24,700 nt of DNA from Erysipelotrichaceae bacterium (GTDB taxonomy: Bacteria; Bacillota_I; Bacilli_A; Erysipelotrichales; Coprobacillaceae): the NCBI GenBank assembly GCA_018365815.1, contig JAGZJH010000031.1:1-24700 (forward strand). The letters are read 5' to 3'. The position numbers and the translations under genes were made by a program. A model generated the notes under the pieces. That model worked only from the letters and a program-made list of their open reading frames with translations, was not told the origin of the DNA and made no database searches. Of this stretch, positions 23,539 to 24,700 are shown one piece after another; position 1 is the stretch's first letter; every line of letters starts with the position of its first letter.

Positions 23539-23557
23539 AAAATTTAAAATAAATTTT
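23539..23557. promoter_or_regulatory. Inverted repeat upstream of the peptide-regulator operon
   Basis: AAAATTTA-AAA-TAAATTTT (8-bp arms) lies about 90 bases upstream of the peptide gene start. It could be the regulator's operator, but the surrounding DNA is so A/T-rich that chance is a real alternative. Between it and 23464 a TATAAA occurs on the minus strand without a strong -35. The rest of the 315-base gap to 23767 holds terminators only. Confidence 0.25.
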
Positions 23558-23682
23558 ATATCTAATTTTTAATTATCCATATAAATACTATACATTCAAG
23601 CTTTTGAGGTACAAAAAACACTCATTTTACCACGAATTTACTACGATTGAATGAATCTTGATATGACCTATAAAATAACCCC

Positions 23683-23717
23683 AAAAAGACATCATTATAC
23701 CTAAATGGTGTCTTTTT
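23683..23717. terminator. Bidirectional hairpin terminator at the edge of the accessory region
   Basis: AAAAGACATCATT pairs with AATGGTGTCTTTT (23684-23696 with 23704-23716), one mismatch, flanked by A and T runs. It stands between the peptide operon and the accessory block to its right. Confidence 0.65.
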
Positions 23718-23718
23718 T

Positions 23719-23769
23719 AAAAGCAGTCAATCCTAAGACTAACTGCTTTGTGTATAGGGATATGAAATT
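23719..23769 (-). repeat. Terminator-bearing repeat, copy 1 (after the XRE-membrane gene)
   Basis: A 51-base segment about 45/51 identical by eye to 24518-24567, in the same orientation. Within it AGCAGTTA pairs with TGACTGCT on the minus strand (one wobble) followed by TTTT, so it serves as the terminator of the gene ending at 23768. Confidence 0.7.
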
Positions 23770-24283
23770 ATCGCTTTCTATATGTGAGTACAACGCCGAT
23801 TACAGAACCGATAAAAACAAAAGGTGCTAACCTTATAAACAAAAACTCGAACCCATGTAATAGAGTGCCTACAATCGCTAATTCTGGGTTATTAAAATCC
23901 CAAGTCAAATATTCGCTATTCATAGTTGCAAGAGCAATAAATACTACTGCAATAATTACACATACTAAAATAAGTAAATAGCGAATAGTTTTAATTTTCC
24001 TTTCGCTTTTTTTAGCAAATTGAAGATTGATAATTTCAAGTTTTTCAGAAATATTCTTTAAATCTCCCTCGTTCAAACCTTCTTCTTGTACGGTTTCTCC
24101 TAGCAAGGTACTTACAGATGTATCAAGTTCCTCCGCTAACAAAACAAGCATACTTGAGTCTGGAACGGATAAACTTTTTTCCCATTTAGATACTGTTTGC
24201 CTTACTACATTTAGCTTTATAGCTAATTCTTCTTGTGAAAGTCCTTTTGCCTTTCGTAGATTTCTAATATTTTCGTTTAACAT
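23768..24283 (-). CDS. XRE-family regulator with C-terminal membrane segments
   Basis: A 171-residue protein. An N-terminal helix-turn-helix is clear (about 1-65: IRNLRKAKGLSQEELAIKL, then NVVRQTVSKWEKSLSVPD and LLAEELDTSVSTLLGE). A charged linker with KKSERKIK leads to two hydrophobic spans (about 101-120, IRYLLILVCVIIAVVFIAL, and about 146-167, FIRLAPFVFIGSVIGVVLTY). Membrane-bound XRE regulators of this design are common beside accessory genes in Firmicutes and often regulate themselves or a nearby transporter. AAAGGAGG precedes the ATG at 24283. A 10-bp inverted repeat sits right upstream, and a repeated terminator segment flanks the gene on both sides, so it looks like an inserted cassette. 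Ligand and targets are unknown. Confidence 0.88.
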   Translation of the reverse strand: MLNENIRNLRKAKGLSQEELAIKLNVVRQTVSKWEKSLSVPDSSMLVLLAEELDTSVSTLLGETVQEEGLNEGDLKNISEKLEIINLQFAKKSERKIKTIRYLLILVCVIIAVVFIALATMNSEYLTWDFNNPELAIVGTLLHGFEFLFIRLAPFVFIGSVIGVVLTYRKR

Positions 24284-24298
24284 AACCTATGCCTCCTT

Positions 24299-24329
24299 TG
24301 TTTTGATACAACTATTAAATATCAAAACA
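24299..24329. promoter_or_regulatory. Operator-like inverted repeat before the XRE-membrane gene
   Basis: TGTTTTGATA (24299-24308) and TATCAAAACA (24320-24329) are perfect 10-bp arms 11 bases apart, just upstream of the ribosome binding site. This is the size expected for a dimeric XRE protein; autorepression is inferred. Confidence 0.6.
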
Positions 24330-24331
24330 GT

Positions 24332-24348
24332 CGTTGCCACAAGCAACG
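24332..24348. repeat. Small inverted repeat upstream of the operator
   Basis: CGTTGC, loop CACAA, GCAACG (24332-24337 with 24343-24348). It lies 3 bases from the operator-like repeat and may be part of the same control region. Confidence 0.4.
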
Positions 24349-24408
24349 CAAATTAACATCTGTTATTATTGCACCAAATTCATTTCTATCACGTAATTCA
24401 TATCCACA

Positions 24409-24486
24409 TTATACCATTCTCATATCAGCACCACAATAAAATTCCATGCACCGATAATCGTATTGAGCAGTTTTATCAGACATCAT
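24409..24486 (-). CDS. Possible 25-residue ORF or gene remnant
   Basis: The minus strand reads from tandem ATGs (24486, 24483) to a TAA at 24409-24411. The peptide has two cysteines (DYRCMEFYCGADMRMV at its end). Only a weak GAGTGATG site precedes it. The next frame stays open after the stop (CGYELRDRNEFG...), which could mean a frameshifted remnant of a longer gene. Low confidence; the only other features between 24284 and 24583 are the inverted repeats at 24299-24348 and repeat copy 2. Confidence 0.2.
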   Translation of the reverse strand: MMSDKTAQYDYRCMEFYCGADMRMV

Positions 24487-24517
24487 TTCATCACTCTAAT
24501 CGGAAATTTAGATAAGA

Positions 24518-24567
24518 AAAAGCAGTCAACCTAAGACAAACTGATTTGTATGTAGAGATATGAAATT
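24518..24567 (-). repeat. Terminator-bearing repeat, copy 2 (after the right-edge gene)
   Basis: Second copy of the segment at 23719-23769, with one gap and about five substitutions. Its hairpin is less perfect (CAGT/ACTG core), but the T-run on the minus strand remains. It follows the stop codon at 24584 by about 17 bases. Confidence 0.65.
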
Positions 24568-24583
24568 GTGAAATAGAATTTGC

Positions 24584-24700
24584 TTATTTCAAATCAAAAA
24601 TAGAATTTTCATAGTCCTTTACATAGTATCGTATATTTTTACGCCCCTTTTGAATAATGGTATGTCCCTCTGCTTCTAATTTTTCTTTCTGTGCTTCAAT
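24584..24700 (-). CDS. C-terminus of a gene running off the right edge, unidentified
   Basis: The minus strand is open from the window edge to a TAA at 24584-24586, giving the last 38 residues of a protein: charged, with KEKLEAEGHTIIQKGRKN and ending DYENSIFDLK. The terminator-like repeat follows. The basic RYYVKDYE-type tail could belong to a DNA-processing protein of a mobile element, but this is a guess, and no family can be assigned from so short a piece. Confidence 0.6.
   Translation of the reverse strand: MEAQKEKLEAEGHTIIQKGRKNIRYYVKDYENSIFDLK

Noticed and set aside
1..24700. CRISPR array or insertion-sequence transposase
   Set aside because: No regularly spaced repeats of 25-40 bases, and no transposase-like protein on either strand.

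Overview
The window comes from a low-GC, spore-forming Firmicute. The long central block is the conserved Bacillus-type order cysS-mrnC-rlmB-sigH-rpmG-secE-nusG-rplKA-rplJL-rsmC(ybxB)-rpoBC, all on the minus strand. Next to it lies the spore germination pair cwlJ-gerQ. RpoB carries Asn at the rifampicin-site position that is His in most bacteria, a trait known from Mollicutes. Together with the very AT-rich DNA this points to the Erysipelotrichia/Turicibacter side of the Firmicutes, but I cannot name a genus from the sequence alone.

Positions 1 to about 4600 are the int-proximal end of an integrative mobilizable element whose other end lies left of the window. On the plus strand it encodes a small OB-like protein, a virus-like (CRESS-type) HUH endonuclease plus superfamily 3 helicase Rep, an FtsK/TcpA-type coupling ATPase, a Tn916-like excisionase and a Tn916-like tyrosine integrase. 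Directly upstream of rep is a 9-bp stem-loop whose loop carries the CRESS nonanucleotide pattern NANTATTAC, followed by two tandem GTAGCAT iterons: a likely replication/transfer origin. A 26-codon minus-strand unit with its own promoter sits at the left edge. Behind int lie a DR2-like integrase site and two clusters of 10-bp repeats. The element abuts the rpoC terminator without touching the gene.

Positions 5000-17200 hold the transcription and ribosome genes: rpoC, rpoB, a 16S rRNA methyltransferase, L7/L12, L10, L1, L11, NusG, SecE and L33. Control signals are readable: an L10 leader with attenuator, two matching leader hairpins in front of L11 and L1 (probably L1 binding sites), terminators behind nusG, rplL and rsmC, and separate promoters for rpmG-secE-nusG, rplK and rpoB. 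Both RpoB and RpoC end in strongly acidic tails. Positions 17201-20326 hold sigH, rlmB, mrnC and cysS.

Positions 20405-22014 hold an unrecognised lipoprotein gene and, divergently, cwlJ-gerQ. Positions 22047-23452 hold an apparent peptide-signalling cassette: a 53-residue exported peptide whose stop codon overlaps the start of a 414-residue XRE-TPR (RNPP-like) receptor-regulator.

From about 23700 to the right edge the DNA looks accessory: a membrane-anchored XRE regulator with a 10-bp inverted-repeat operator, flanked by two copies of an approximately 50-bp terminator-like repeat, then the C-terminus of a gene running off the window. The best candidates for something undescribed are the CRESS-like origin on an integrative element and the peptide-first RNPP operon.
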